A stretch of DNA of 64,000 nt from positions 79,473,689 through 79,537,688 of the forward strand of contig NC_134455.1 of NCBI RefSeq assembly GCF_047948215.1, written 5' to 3'. Shown one piece after another: positions 1-11,480 of this stretch (positions are counted from its first letter, which is position 1; every line of letters starts with the position of its first letter). The DNA is from Lycorma delicatula (lineage: Eukaryota > Arthropoda > Insecta > Hemiptera > Fulgoridae). Made by a program: the position numbers and the translations under genes. The notes under the pieces were generated by a model. The model did no database searches. It was not told where the DNA came from and saw only the letters and a list, made by a program, of their open reading frames with translations.

Positions 1-1508
1 AATTCAAAAAATAATAATACCTTAATTATAAAATTCCTAATCTTAAGATGTGAAATGTATACATAGGCTGTGTTGAGGTATATTTTTATTTATATTTCAT
101 AAGCAGTTTAACTTGTTTTCCCCAATTCTGGTTTCTTTATTACAAAGATGAATTAAGTTCGATCTCTAAAATAAAATTCGGATTATCTAGAAGAGAATTC
201 TTCTGAATATTTTGCCAAAGGTTATAAAGATATACAAACATATCCGAAAACGTTTTTTTTATCAAGTGCCGGTAGTTCCCCAATAAAATTTCAGTATATT
301 AAGGGAAAACTTGATGGTTTCTTATGTTTTTGACCTGGAAAATGGAATGAAATAAGTTCTAGAAAAATACATATTTCGTAGTTTCCATGACATACAACGT
401 AAAACAGAAACATTCGGTGACGAAAAAATATCACCGAATGTGCGTATGTTTGTTCCACTGCAGCAAATCAACGGCTGAACCGATTTAGATGTGTGACCCT
501 GCGTTGGAATCCCTATGTACGGCATTGCCATAAGCTATAAATATATGTTTAAATAATTTTTTTTAAATCTGAAACAAAATATACTACGGGCATACTATGT
601 ACAAAATTGTCACCCGCACACTCTTTAATTAACCTATATTAGTAATTATTCTATATTAAAGAGCAATGTTTGTCAACAATGTTTTTTTTTTCAATAATGA
701 TGATGATGATGATTAGGAAAGTGATGATTAAGAAGGACCAAATGATTATTAAAGATCTAATATCTTTATTACAAAGATTAGGAATAATTTCTTTTAATTG
801 ATATTTTTGTTTAAATAATCCAAAATATTCTGATTAATGAATTTTATTAATTTTTTATTTATAATTTAACAAAAGTGATTTTAATAAAAGAAAAATATTA
901 AAGACAAATAATAAATATAATTTTTAATGCAAAAACATTACTTTCAACTAATTCACCTAAGAAAGAGGTTACATTTTTAAGTTATTTCCAAAAGCTGAGA
1001 GTATTAAGCAAAATTTTTTAAATGTCGATTCGTCAGCTTGCAAACATTATTTCATATATAAACAAAACTCAATTGATTTTTACCAGAAATGTTATATAAT
1101 GTAAGTGTATAAATAAGAAAATTAATTTCACATCATAACTAAATAAATTCTGTAATATCAAAATTTGTCTCTTTAAGTTAATTTTAGACAATGTTAAAAC
1201 ATTGCTATTTTTTCTTCCCTTTTTTCTTTATCCTTCAAAAATAAATTTACTTTCGATTTGACATAAATCTGCATCCAACAATCAGATTAGTTTAACGGGT
1301 TTGAACAAGTTTGTGAGGAAATCGTGATCTACATTCATCCTTACTAATATTTAAATTACGAAACGTTACTTTTTTTAATTCAAGTTTATAAAATTGGTTT
1401 TAGATTCAATTTTCGTCGTAAAGAAAAAAAATATAACTACATTTTTTAGATAATTAAAACTAAATTAAATTTCAATATTTATTCTTTTTCAAGTTATATA
1501 TTTCAATA
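1..1508. other. AT-rich DNA with no recognisable gene
   Basis: This stretch is strongly A/T-rich, with homopolymer runs, a short (GAT)n tract near 700 and stops in all frames. The only repeat-like motif is near 470-500 on the plus strand (reading CGGCTGAACCGATTTAGAT), a wording common in insect dispersed repeats, but it is too short to classify. I see no coding or RNA gene here. Confidence 0.6.
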
Positions 1509-1527
1509 TATTATTATTATTTATTAC

Positions 1528-1574
<47 letters not shown>
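1509..1574. repeat. (TTA)n / (TAA)n microsatellite
   Basis: A nearly pure TTA trinucleotide array of about 20 units with a few interruptions at its left end. Read on the minus strand it creates an asparagine run inside a spurious reading frame. It is useful only as a polymorphic marker. Confidence 0.95.
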
Positions 1575-1666
1575 GATTTTCTCCAAAAAAATGTCGTTCG
1601 TCCAAACAATAATTCCCTGGAGAACTTTAAATAACTAAAGTATACCGAATGATACAAGGTACCAAT

Positions 1667-1725
1667 TATGCATATATATATATATATGTGTGTGTATGTG
1701 TGTGTGCGCGCGCGCGCGTGCGTAT
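1667..1725. repeat. Compound (AT)n(GT)n(GC)n microsatellite
   Basis: The tract passes from alternating AT through GT with one TATG interruption into a pure (GC)n run and ends GTGCGTATATG. It is alternating purine-pyrimidine throughout, the composition that can adopt Z-DNA. A (CG)n run this long is unusual in such AT-rich surroundings. Confidence 0.9.
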
Positions 1726-1780
1726 ATGCTATTCCCCTTAAGATAAACGTAGCATTTTTATCGCTCTTATATAATATTTG

Positions 1781-1986
1781 CCCTCTGGCTGATCTAATAG
1801 TCAACTCGTCGTCGCAGATCAGTTGTTTAACAGGTAGCTGACGTTTGAAGTCGAAGGTACTGAGGTTCAAATCCTAGTAAATTTTTGTTGTTTTTATACA
1901 GAATACTAGACAGTGATACCAATGTACTTTGTTGGTTGGGGTTCAATTAAACTCATGTCACAGGAATGGTCGACCTTGACTACACC
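1781..1986 (+). repeat. SINE-B, tRNA-derived, 3' truncated copy
   Basis: A plus-strand SINE-B copy. The tRNA-like head contains a degenerate A-box region (GGCTGATCTAATAGTCAAC) and a B box (AGGTTCAAATCCTAG near 1862-1876). It is followed by the family body: TTGGTTGGGGTTCAATTAA at about 1932-1950, then CAGGAATGGTCGACCT. The shared 3' tail seen in longer copies at 13.0 and 53.0 kb is missing, so the copy is 3' truncated. Divergence from those copies is considerable, which suggests an old insertion. Confidence 0.75.
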
Positions 1987-2117
1987 TCAAATGGAAAAAC
2001 TATCTTATCTAATACATTTTAATGGGCTAACATAATTGATTTGTTTCACAAAAAGATCAAATCACATTATTTTTATTTGAATCGTCTTAATCAATTGCTA
2101 AGTTTGACATCATAAAG

Positions 2118-2120
<3 letters not shown>

Positions 2121-2159
<39 letters not shown>

Positions 2160-2164
2160 TACAC
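2121..2164. repeat. (AT)n(AC)n microsatellite
   Basis: About 28 bases of alternating AT run directly into a short (AC)n tract ending ACATACACA. Confidence 0.93.
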
Positions 2165-2298
2165 ATTTCAAATAAATGTTAAAAATGAAAAATATATACG
2201 CAACGTGCGTGTGTATTTATAGTCAATTCGATGGTATAGGATTTTTTCTGTCTCAAAATGAAATTTACAGTCGGTTCAATATTAAAGAAACCATACAT

Positions 2299-2347
2299 TT
2301 GAGCAGTTTCGATGGAAGCCTCTCTGGCTTCCATCGAAACTGCTCAA
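2299..2347. repeat. Perfect 22-bp inverted repeat with 5-nt loop
   Basis: The left arm (2299-2320) is exactly complementary to the right arm (2326-2347), with loop TCTCT. The arm core reads GAGCAGTTTCGATGGAAGCC. Outside the perfect stem, the left flank (AATTTACAG near 2260) and the right flank (TGTAAAATTACATTCTG near 2361-2377) are also partly complementary once about 20 nt is skipped. The structure is therefore a longer, decayed palindrome with a pristine tip. It could be a foldback repeat, a small-RNA precursor or a replication-generated inverted duplication; no function is claimed. Confidence 0.85.
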
Positions 2348-2412
2348 TAATTACTTTCTGTAAAATTACATTCTGTTTTTCTTTCTGTATTAATATACAG
2401 AATATTCAATAA

Positions 2413-3150
2413 AAGTATACACATAAAGTTAAGGAAGAGTATCATTGGTGGATCAATACAAAACAAAAAAAAAGCCAAAGGACTAATAAACAAGAGAAAC
2501 GATGAAACTTTGGGGGAAAAAATTAAAATAGAACAAAAAATTAACGAAAGAATAACTAAAATTGAACGAAGTGAAACATACCGACATGATAGGTAATAGG
2601 TAATTGCGTATTAATTGCAGTAAAAAAAATCCAAAGTTTTCTGTATCAACATAGTATTTGTCAAGTGACAACTGATAGTGGTGATCTACGTTTGAAAATT
2701 ATAATGATTATGTAAAAAGATATCACGAATCTACTAAAAGTTATTTAAAGCATTATAAAATTAAATGTTAAAATATCTGTAAACGTATCGGTTATAAATA
2801 AAGTAAAAGAAAAATTAAAAAGATTTAAAAAATATTATTATAAAGGTATCAAACATTTTTGAGATATTTATCTTTCAAACTTTTAAAAATTTTGGTTCAT
2901 GGAATAAAAATAAAGACAAAAACAATCTTGCGTAGTTCTGTACAAGAAAACCGTCTTTTCGTTTACGACGCCCTAATTATGTCGCTCTCAGAGACGCACA
3001 GATTTTCAGAGTACAACGTAATACTTCATTACTGATTCTATTAACCGGTAAACCCAAAATACGAGTATCAAGTTTCAATTAACTGTATAAGCGCGTATGA
3101 AAAATACGCTACTAAATAGTCAACATAACATCAAAATGGGGTTATGTTGT
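2413..3150. other. AT-rich DNA, nothing recognised
   Basis: Low-GC sequence with A-rich runs and no open reading frame of note. A slightly more GC-rich patch near 2990-3060 has no recognisable motif. Confidence 0.55.
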
Positions 3151-3159
3151 CTGTTTACC

Positions 3160-3410
3160 GACTTTAAATTGAGCGTAACTCAAGAACAACTCGACCAATC
3201 TTCATCATGCATAACTTCAGATAGACTACTACAGTATAGCTAAATTTAAATGAAACTGATCCAGTAGTTTTGGATATCTTCAAACCACATAATTTTATAC
3301 ATCATTCTATAACTAAATCTATCAGGAAACCACAATTTAAGTAAAAGGTATTTTCGTATTCTTCATATCTCAAAACGTAAAAAAGGTTTACTTTCACACC
3401 TCAATCCCAC
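3160..3410 (-). repeat. Dispersed repeat family C, left member of inverted pair
   Basis: Read on the minus strand, this segment matches the sequence at 3580-3875, including the block around AGCGTAACT(C/G)AAGAACAACT and the block GGAAACCACAATTTAA. The two members face head to head with about 170 bp between them, forming a large imperfect inverted repeat. The same family recurs at 29.6 kb (minus) and 59.5 kb (plus). No coding capacity is visible. Confidence 0.75.
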
Positions 3411-3544
3411 TAACTTACAATTATTTGACAGTATTACAATTTTTTGACATAGAAAATGTTGTGGAAGAATTGAGTATACAAATACATATTTTCCACCAGT
3501 ATAAAAAGGGATAGTTTTGCATCTCTTAAAATTATTAGATTTTT

Positions 3545-3975
3545 TACCGCCTTTTTGAAGAAAAGTACGGTATTACTTTTGGTCGCGAGGTGAGAGTGGA
3601 AGGTGAAATGAATTTTCTTTACCTTTTCAGGTTTGAGGAATACGAAAAAATAATCATTTAAATTGTGGTTTCCTTACATATTTCTTTATATTTATATTAA
3701 TTTATTCATAAGCCTTTGAATAATATTTTGCGGTTCGAAAATCTCCTAAGCTACTAGATAATTTTCAGTGAAGTTTAGATATAATCTAGTAGTCTCTCTG
3801 AAGTTGTACATCTGAAATTTTATGAAGATTGGTTCAGTTGTTCTTCAGTTACGCTTAATTTAAATTCGAAAAAATTTGAGCTGGGCAAGTTAGAACCGCG
3901 GTTCATTATGATGATGCAAGTTGGAATGTAGACGTTTCTTTATCTGCGGCATATTATTAGCAATATTAAACCCAA
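3545..3975 (+). repeat. Dispersed repeat family C, right member
   Basis: This copy aligns collinearly with 59461-59895. Both begin CTTTTTGAAGAAAAGTACGG and continue through a block ending near GAAGATTGGTT and AGTTACGCT to a GTTTCTTTATCT block. Length is about 430 bp. It has no terminal features that identify a known class: no poly-A, no obvious terminal inverted repeat, no target duplication I could confirm. It is a non-autonomous or fragmentary element of unknown type. Confidence 0.75.
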
Positions 3976-5290
3976 CTAAAAAAATATTATAATCAGATTA
4001 AATTAATAAAACGTCGATCTTCTTGCGCGGAACAGATGCAAGAGTTATTTTGATTTATTTCATAGATAAAACGACATACTGTAAAACAACCATTTAAAAA
4101 AAATCCAGGATTATTTAACTGTTTTATGTTTTTATTTATGCTCTATTACTGCTTTCTATTGTTTATTAAAATGTTTAGATCTCTACATTTTGAATATATG
4201 TACTATTAGAATTTGAAAATATTTATACCACTAATAATCACCCCAATAGGCATTCCCGTTAATGATAAAAGTAGCAATCTTGTTGCTCATACATACCATT
4301 TAGGTGTAAATTGCTTATTTGATATTTTTTCATCGGATTACCTATTTGTATCATTACCAAAAAGATGAAACCGTAATATCTTTCTTTGTCAAATTAATCG
4401 TTTTAATCATTCGCTAAGTTTGGCATAATTTCAAAAAATTATACTTATACATATTCCCATCTAAGATATATTAATAAATTTGCAGGTTAGCTGAAAAATT
4501 CAGAAAGAATTTTCAGAATACAAAAGTGAACATTCAAATCTTTGTTCAGTGTCAATAAATATGATTTTAGTGAACCGACGTTTAATAAATTAAAATTCTA
4601 ACATTCCATTCGTATATATTTACGAATTTCCCGGCTTTTACTAAAAATAAGGACAGGTTTTCATTTTAAAACAATACCAATTGCATCAAACCACGTAATA
4701 CAAATATTATTTTCGTTAGATACCATAATATTTCAGCCAAAGAGAAAGGACATACTAAATAAAATAGAAGCTCCTAAAACGTAAACCGATAGCAGTTTAT
4801 ATTTTTTAAAGGTTAGCAATCTTTCATTAAATTAAATTTAAAGATTTTCTTTTACAAGAATAGTATTACTCTAATGAACAGTTTTCAAATAATAATTATT
4901 TATTGGTGAATTTGAAATTATTTATTTTGTACGGATGTTATTTATTTACTACCTTTGTAAAATTGCATCACTATACTTTTCATAAAATGAAATGATTTTA
5001 ATGAATTAATATAAATCCATTTAATGTATAATTATGTTATGATCCTAATAAAATATTTATTTCATTCATTTACAGATCAGAATAACTGTCAAACTAATAA
5101 AATCACACACTACGGTTCAGCTTTATCGGAAGCTCTCCAATTCTTATGAGAGTATTAGTCAGCATTTTTTTGTTTACGATAAAAAACAGATATTTATGTT
5201 TTTATTTCCCTTTTTTTAAGATAAACGTTTTTCTTTCAATAAAACGTATTTAATAAAAGTCTTTTTTCACAAAAAAAAACATCAATCAAT
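3976..5290. other. AT-rich DNA, nothing recognised
   Basis: Unique-looking A/T-rich sequence with frequent stops on both strands and no clear repeat, gene or structured RNA. Confidence 0.55.
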
Positions 5291-5305
5291 ATATATGTGT
5301 TACAG

Positions 5306-5531
5306 ATTATGTAATGAAACCGAAAGGGTTTTAAACAACAGAAATTCCAGTTTGTGTCAACACGTACAACCAAAGAAGAAAGATGAAAATGTGTGGAAAA
5401 GTAAAACAAACAGGCACCCCGTGTCGGCCGGTAATGGATTCGCTACAGCATCATCGCCTCAGCCCCAATCAACAACAATGGAGAGAAAAAACCAACAATC
5501 GACTTCGGAGGCGAAGCGTAACGTTTGTTGA
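5306..5531 (+). CDS. Candidate terminal exon, unknown product
   Basis: A weak exon candidate. A plausible 3' splice site (GTGTTACAG, ending at 5305) is followed by an open frame of about 74 codons ending at TGA 5529-5531. The product is polar and low in hydrophobics. It starts LCNETERVLNNRNSS, continues with a lysine-rich patch (QPKKKDENVWKSKTN) and a Ser/Gln/Pro-rich stretch (ATASSPQPQSTTMERK), and ends KRNVC. GC content is far above the flanks and no repeat copy is seen elsewhere in the window. I recognise no domain. The polypyrimidine tract is poor and no partner exon is in view, so chance remains likely. Confidence 0.25.
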
Positions 5532-5700
5532 ACAAAGTGCATGCATGCGGAGGAACCGAGGTGAACTGCGCTGACTGCGGCTACTCTCCTTCATTTTATC
5601 ATTGTCGCCCTGTGGCCCGCTGCCCGCGGCCCGCCCTACGTTCCGACTATGCTCCCGGTAATCGCTGTTCTCCGTTGTCAAACGACAATTGATCCGGTTA
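5532..5700. other. GC-rich island next to candidate exon
   Basis: This is one of the most GC-rich and CpG-containing stretches in the window (GCCCGCTGCCCGCGGCCCGC near 5618-5637). It is flanked by sequence of very low GC. It could be exon, 3' UTR or promoter sequence, or the remnant of a GC-rich element. A GAGGTGAAC donor-like string occurs near 5558-5566. No function can be assigned. Confidence 0.4.
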
Positions 5701-6190
5701 CAATTTAAACGACTATAGCACATCTTGATACTTATGCACAATTTTATTGTAAATGCTTCAAAACAAGCAAACATTATTTGAAAAGATATCATAGTTATTT
5801 TCGATACAACAGAATAAGAAACTTTCATATTAAATTATAATATTCTTATTAGATGTTAAAAAAACTAATCGAAATAACTTTTTCCAGAAAGTTATTTTGT
5901 ACCAAAATTCTTATGAAAAGGTTATCTTACGATAAAATTATTTCCTTTTGGATATAATTAATAAATCATACTAATAAGTAAAGATTTTGTTTTATTACTA
6001 TGCCATAAATAACACCTCGATGACATTGTCTCATAAAAAAAAGGTGTTTGCTGTACATGTTTTATTCAGATGGAAAGCAAGATAATCGAAGTATTTTTTT
6101 AAATTTTGACTCATAAAATTAAATTATACAATGGAAATATTTTCAATAATATGGGCAGAGCACTTCGATTTTACAACTAGTTTCAAGTCT
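5701..6190. other. AT-rich DNA, nothing recognised
   Basis: A/T-rich, with no open frame or repeat that I recognise. Confidence 0.5.
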
Positions 6191-6195
6191 GTATG

Positions 6196-6425
6196 TAGCC
6201 CTTAGGGCTGATTTAGTGGTTAACTCCTTTTCACAAATCAGTTGTTTAAGAACTGATTTTTGAAATCGAAGGTTCTGAGGATTAAATCCTAGCAAAATTT
6301 AGTTGCTTTTAAACGGATTTGAATAATAGACGGAGGGTACCGGTGTGCTTTGTTGGTTGGGGTTCAATTAACCACACGTCTCAGGAATGATCGACCTGAA
6401 TCTGTACAAGACAACCTCATTTACT
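6196..6425 (+). repeat. SINE-B, tRNA-derived, 3' truncated copy
   Basis: A plus-strand SINE-B. The tRNA-like head reads GGCTGATTTAGTGGTTAAC (A-box region) and GGTTCTGAGGATTAAATCCT (degraded B box). The body carries ACCGGTGTGCTTTGTTGGTTG, then CACACGTCTCAGGAATGATC and a remnant of the CTGTACAAGAC motif. The shared tail seen in fuller copies is absent. Similarity to the 1.8 kb copy is clear along its length. Confidence 0.78.
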
Positions 6426-6429
6426 TGTC

Positions 6430-9400
6430 ATACATATTATTCTCACTGGACCGTGGTGGGATTGCTTATTGTACACAAGTTGAACAGATCGCAACGTACA
6501 CATTAGGAAAATGAAAAAATATATGATAGGTGGTATATTAATAACTATTGTTTAGACCAGACATGGGTCACAAATTAGAAGTTCGAAATCCGAAAAACAA
6601 CAACCATTGAAAAAGAATGACATTCATCCTATGAAAAGTTTTCATGTAAAAGTGAAGAGTGATAAGATTATAAAGATTTTTGATAAGTAATATTTATTTC
6701 TCTTCATCAAACGGATTCTCTATATAATGAATATTATATTATATTATATTCTCTTCTTCTTAGAAAATTTTATATCGTATATCACAGCTAAATGAAATAC
6801 TTGGACAAATAGCATAAAGAAAAAAATTATATATACCTTTTCGTTTTGAAATAATGCATTATATCACAATATTTTAGCTCATCACGAGAATGCAAAATTT
6901 TATAATTAATAGAAATAATTATGGATAATCTTTCATTTATTAACATACGAAATTTTATTTCATCACTGTAGTCTACCTTCAATAAAAATCGACCTTCATG
7001 AAAAAACTTAAAAAAAGCAGCCGTTCTGATAATTTTTCCTTCATACGAATTTATACCTATGTGAAACTCACAAAAATACATAGTGTTACTTGATAACTAA
7101 TTATTCGTAATCCTTTCTCGTTATCTTCGCTTAATTTGAGCGTTTTTGCACTAATAGATATTCACTTAATTCCATTTTCAAATAAAGGCTACTAAAATAA
7201 GGAATGATTACGTTTAAAGATTAAAAATCTACTACGTTTATATAATTTAATACATGAATACTAATAAACACAGTAATTATTATGGATGAAATTATATTTA
7301 TAAATAAAAATAAGATTAAATATTTCGCTCCAGTAAGGGTGATGTAGAGTAATTTTTGCAAGTTACGATTAACTTGCATATCTATATAAAAAAAAATTAT
7401 CTTAAATTTTGCGCGTTCCCTAATAACTCAAAAACAACTTAACTGATTTCGCTGAAAATTTCACAATTTACTATTATTTGTCCAAGGAGTGTTTAGTTGT
7501 TATTAGTTCCATAATATTTAATAACACAGTATTTAATTACATAATAACTGTCTGAGGAAGTCAATATTGACATATAGAATGATCGATATAGACGATATCT
7601 CTCGATGTATACAACGACATTAAATTTATTAAAAGAAGTTTTAGGTTGTTTTTTATACTTTTTTTACGATTTACATAGTAGTGAAATTGGTGAGGTTTGC
7701 AAACCGCAGTTCAAAAGCCAATTTTGGCTTTTAAAAACCGTAATAATTTTAAAATTATGTAATAGGTAATAATAGTTTCGTTATTTTCTTTCATTTCATC
7801 GAAATTAATCAATAAAACTTACAAAAGTTATCTGTAATTTGTATACATTAATAAATATAACAATGATTTCAAGTTACAATAAAGTATCACTATTTTTACA
7901 TAATAGATTGTTCTTACTAAATATGAAGGCCGAAGGCCGTCATGGCCGGTAGATCCTTGAAACGTGTTTAATATTCTTTTGGCCAACAGTTTGTTAAGAA
8001 TGAATCGTCCGTCGTTCGGGCGATACAGTAAATTTAAAGCTATTGACTAGTCTACATATTTTATCGTTTTACATAGTTTATACCCTTGTGTCTGCGTCTG
8101 ATTTCCATTTTCTGGAAGTCAAGATATATCCATTCATCAAACATCCAACGACCTTGTCCAAAAATGGACTCTTTTGTCACGGTACTGTATCTACTGCAGC
8201 ACAATACACTATTCATCTATTCAAAGATATCATTTTTTTTTTTTTTTGCTGTTGCAATCTTAAAAAAAATAATACCGTGAAAATACGATTCATAAAATGA
8301 TGATATTAATACAGCAAAAGATATATTTATATGAACAGGTTATACTGGAAACTTGGATAAATTATACGATTATTAGTTGTTGAAATAACTCAAAAGATGT
8401 CACAACAGAAAACATTTAAAATTAAAAATCAAAATTTACGGTATTTTTAAGAGCTTAAGAAAATGTATCCGGAATTCCTGCTAACAGCTAAAATCTTAAT
8501 ACAAAAAAGATATGTTGCTCTTCATTAGAATTTTGTTCTTTGCAACATAGTAAAATCTATAAAAAAAAAAATATTTTAAATAAAAATAATATTTTTCTTT
8601 CATTTATATTAATTATGTATTATTAATACATATTATTTTATTTATATTAATTTTTTTTTAATCTTATTTGTATAAAATTTATTATCATATTTTTCTTGGT
8701 TATCTGGCTTGAGGTTCAACTCCCAACTAAGTACAGAAACTTATTAAAAAAGTTGTTTTTTTTTAAATAAATGTATAATTAATTTAAACTTTTATAATGA
8801 AATGAGAAGTTTTTCAACATTTGTGATAAATTATTTTTCCCAGTAAAATATAGTAGTAATACCAGTAATATATGTTTTTAAATAACTTTAAATGTTATTT
8901 CTTTTCTCCCGTTTCGTGGAACAATCTTTTTACTTCATTGCAGTAGACATATTTCAATAAAATATTATGGTGAATAGCAATTAAAGGAAATATAATTGGA
9001 AATAATTTTTACGTAAAAAAAATCTCCTTTCCAGTTAATAGATGATACTGGTTACCGAAGAACTTCTGAATAACTCAGGTTGTATACTCTACTACTGCAC
9101 ATAATCTAACGCATAATTATTTTCCTTTTCAAAAATTCTAAAATTTCACTATAATTATGAAATGAAAAAAGTTCTTTTTCTATTTTATTATGAGTTTAAT
9201 GTCACAAGATTATCTTGCACAAGCGCACATTTATAAACATTATGGACATAATAATTCACCTTCATCACACTTCAAAAGCGTGTAAAAGAGGAAGAGGAAT
9301 TACTTATTTAAGATGTTAAATAATAGATCTTAAAAGATATTCCTTTTAATTTTTCTTTCATAATTCTTAATTATATTTTACTCGTAATAATCTATTACAT

Positions 9401-9860
9401 ATTTTACGTTCTTTTATTAAGGGTAAGTAGGCTATGTTAATCCTTTGTAAGTGTGAAAGTTAATACTCAAAGAAATATAAACAGGTCTATAATATTTTTG
9501 TTCGTTTTGTTCTAAAAAAAAAAAAAATTCTTTTTGTCTGAAAGAATTTTTTTATACAAATTTAAACTTGTAGAAAAAGTAGAAAAACGTATTTATAAAT
9601 TAGATACGTTACAATGAACTATAAAATTTATTTTATTTTATATAAATAAGTATATTCTATTAAAAAGAAAGTAATGAAAAAGAATATGTAGTAAATTAAA
9701 TCTTGAAATGAAATGTGCTGATTGTATCAAGACTAACTGTGTATATACTAACTGGAAATAAATCAATGTCAAACGACATATAATAGTTTATGAAGAGAAA
9801 TGCGGTAAGAAAAACAATAAACGAAGAAAGAATGGGAAAAGAATTACGTTAAACGAAAAG
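6430..9860. other. AT-rich DNA with no recognisable gene
   Basis: About 3.4 kb of mostly A/T-rich sequence. Small points seen: a (ATATT)n-like patch near 6726-6750, a short GC patch GAAGGCCGAAGGCCGTCATGGCC near 7925-7947, and a tRNA B-box-like string GAGGTTCAACTCCC near 8711 that may be a very decayed SINE. The open frames on both strands are short, A/T-driven and lack recognisable domains. Confidence 0.55.
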
Positions 9861-9876
9861 GAAAAAAATACATGCA

Positions 9877-10085
9877 AAGTACAACATGCAGCCGATTCGG
9901 TCGTCAGGGACACGTTGTCGTCGCCGCTGCAATGGAGGGTCAATGTCGATGTGCAGTATGCACTTGCAATTGTGGGCGTGGCGATCACGGTATTGGCTCT
10001 CCTAACAGTTTTATTTAATGCACTTTTTAATCTTCTACACGATACTTTAAACAAAACGAAAGGAAAAGTGGTTTTCTGCATCTAA
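9877..10085 (+). CDS. Candidate exon with one hydrophobic segment, unknown
   Basis: A GC-enriched island lies in AT-rich flanks. One plus-strand frame, open from an upstream stop near 9757 to TAA at 10083-10085, encodes ADSVVRDTLSSPLQW followed by a membrane-like segment (YALAIVGVAITVLALLTVLF) and NLLHDTLNKTKGK. No initiating methionine is in frame, so it would have to be spliced. A competing minus-strand frame of 97 codons overlaps it, and another plus frame is cysteine-rich. Only one can be real and possibly none is. No known family is recognised. Confidence 0.2.
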
Positions 10086-10834
10086 GGACGATTTAAAAAT
10101 AACGATCAACTATCCGGCAAAAACTAGTAGAAAACACGTTATAATGGTAATGGTTAAAGTTTATAATGCTCCGACAGAGCGATTGTGAGCGCACGACATC
10201 CGCCATTGCTCTTTGTATTACTTACGGGCATGGGCTTCGTATTATCATCACCTCCTATCTATTTAATCGTTTACACCAATCTATAATTATTAAACTGCAC
10301 GCGTAAACCTTAAAAGTGTTAATTTAATTCATTTCAAAAATGTTAATATTAAAAAAAGAAAATTAATTAATAAAATACCTACTTCTTTTCTTACCACATG
10401 GAAATTTGATTTTTTAATTTCTTCGGTGTTAATCAATAAAGTATTCAAATATGAAAATTTTAGATAAAAAAATCAATTAATGTCAAATAGAACACAATCT
10501 AAAAAAAATAATCCAGAAATTCTTTTTTGTATTTATTTAAAGTTTACAATTATTTTAATAAATTTAGTTATTTTAGATTAATCTGTTCCTTTTTTATGAA
10601 ACAATATAACACACTTAGAAAAAAATATAAATTAAAAAAAAACCATTTAAGAATTTTGGTTTTTTTAATCAAGTCTTACGACAAATCACCAGTAAATCAA
10701 GTAGATATGAATATTTTGTCTGAGAATATAAATATTCTCAAACACCTACGCGCGCGCGCGGTAATTTAATTATTTAAAAAAATATATTTCAGTATTCATT
10801 ACCAAACAATCGAGATATCGATATCGATGCAAAG
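10086..10834. other. Moderate-GC flank, then AT-rich DNA
   Basis: GC enrichment from the candidate exon persists to about 10240 (GACAGAGCGATTGTGAGCGC), then the sequence returns to A/T-rich. A short (CG)n run sits at 10748-10759. No gene is recognised. Confidence 0.5.
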
Positions 10835-11007
10835 TTTTTTTTTTTTTTGGTTTAACCTTCGGAACAACCGTTAGGTATCGCTTCAGAGGATGATATGAAT
10901 GATGATGATTTGTAGCGTTTGTGGAAATGCGATACCTGACCGGGATTCAAACCCGGGACCTCCGGATGAAAGGCCGAGACGCTACCAATCGCGCCATGGA
11001 GACCGGC
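10835..11007 (-). repeat. SINE-A, tRNA-derived, near full length
   Basis: Read on the minus strand, the element starts GCCGGTCTCCATGGCGCGA. It has an A-box region (TGGCGCGATTGG), a B box (GGTTTGAATCC within CCCGGGTTTGAATCCCGG) and a body with ACAAACGCTACAAATCATC. The shared tail is CGATACCTAACGGTTGTTCC, and it ends in a poly-A run (poly-T at 10835-10848 on plus). Flanking GATGCAAAG (10826-10834) and GATGTAAAG (from 11009) look like a 9-bp target-site duplication with one difference. This is a classic Pol III promoter layout. Confidence 0.88.
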
Positions 11008-11480
11008 TGATGTAAAGGATTTGGCAATGATGTCACTGACTTAAACTTCTTAACAAGTAAAAGTTTCAACTTAATTTTAACTAACTTCAAAAATGAAGGT
11101 TATTAAATCAATTGTATGTTTTATTTATATTCAAACTTTACTCATAACCAAATATACAGAATTCAACGACTTATTTCTTTAATTTTTTTTTATTTTGTAA
11201 AAAGTTTTCTGGGAGGTCGGGTAAATTGTTTCCATTTATTTTAAATAGAATTCTTTTTAAAAAAATAATTACATCGCCGACCTAGACGATCTGAAGAATT
11301 TTTCTTTACATTTTTTCCCCTTATCATGTCTTATAACTGACTGTTATTTTGTAACGATGAATAATACGTATCTTATTTTGATATCCAACGTATTTTCAAG
11401 TGATAATACAAGAAAATTATTTAAAAAATTTACTTGAAGCCTTTTTTTTACAGACGGGAAGCGTTCTTTGTTAATCTATT
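11008..11480. other. AT-rich DNA, nothing recognised
   Basis: A/T-rich sequence between the SINE-A and the foldback repeat; no feature recognised. Confidence 0.5.

Noticed and set aside
1517..1870. Minus-strand open frame ending in an asparagine run
   Set aside because: It is made of the TTA microsatellite, the AT/GT/GC microsatellite and part of a SINE-B.
2299..2347. Calling a microRNA gene
   Set aside because: The stem is perfect and short with a 5-nt loop, whereas animal pre-miRNAs usually have mismatched stems and larger loops. No expression data are available.
8690..8760. Decayed SINE suggested by GAGGTTCAACTCCC
   Set aside because: There is a B-box-like string only; no A box, body or tail of either family is recognisable.
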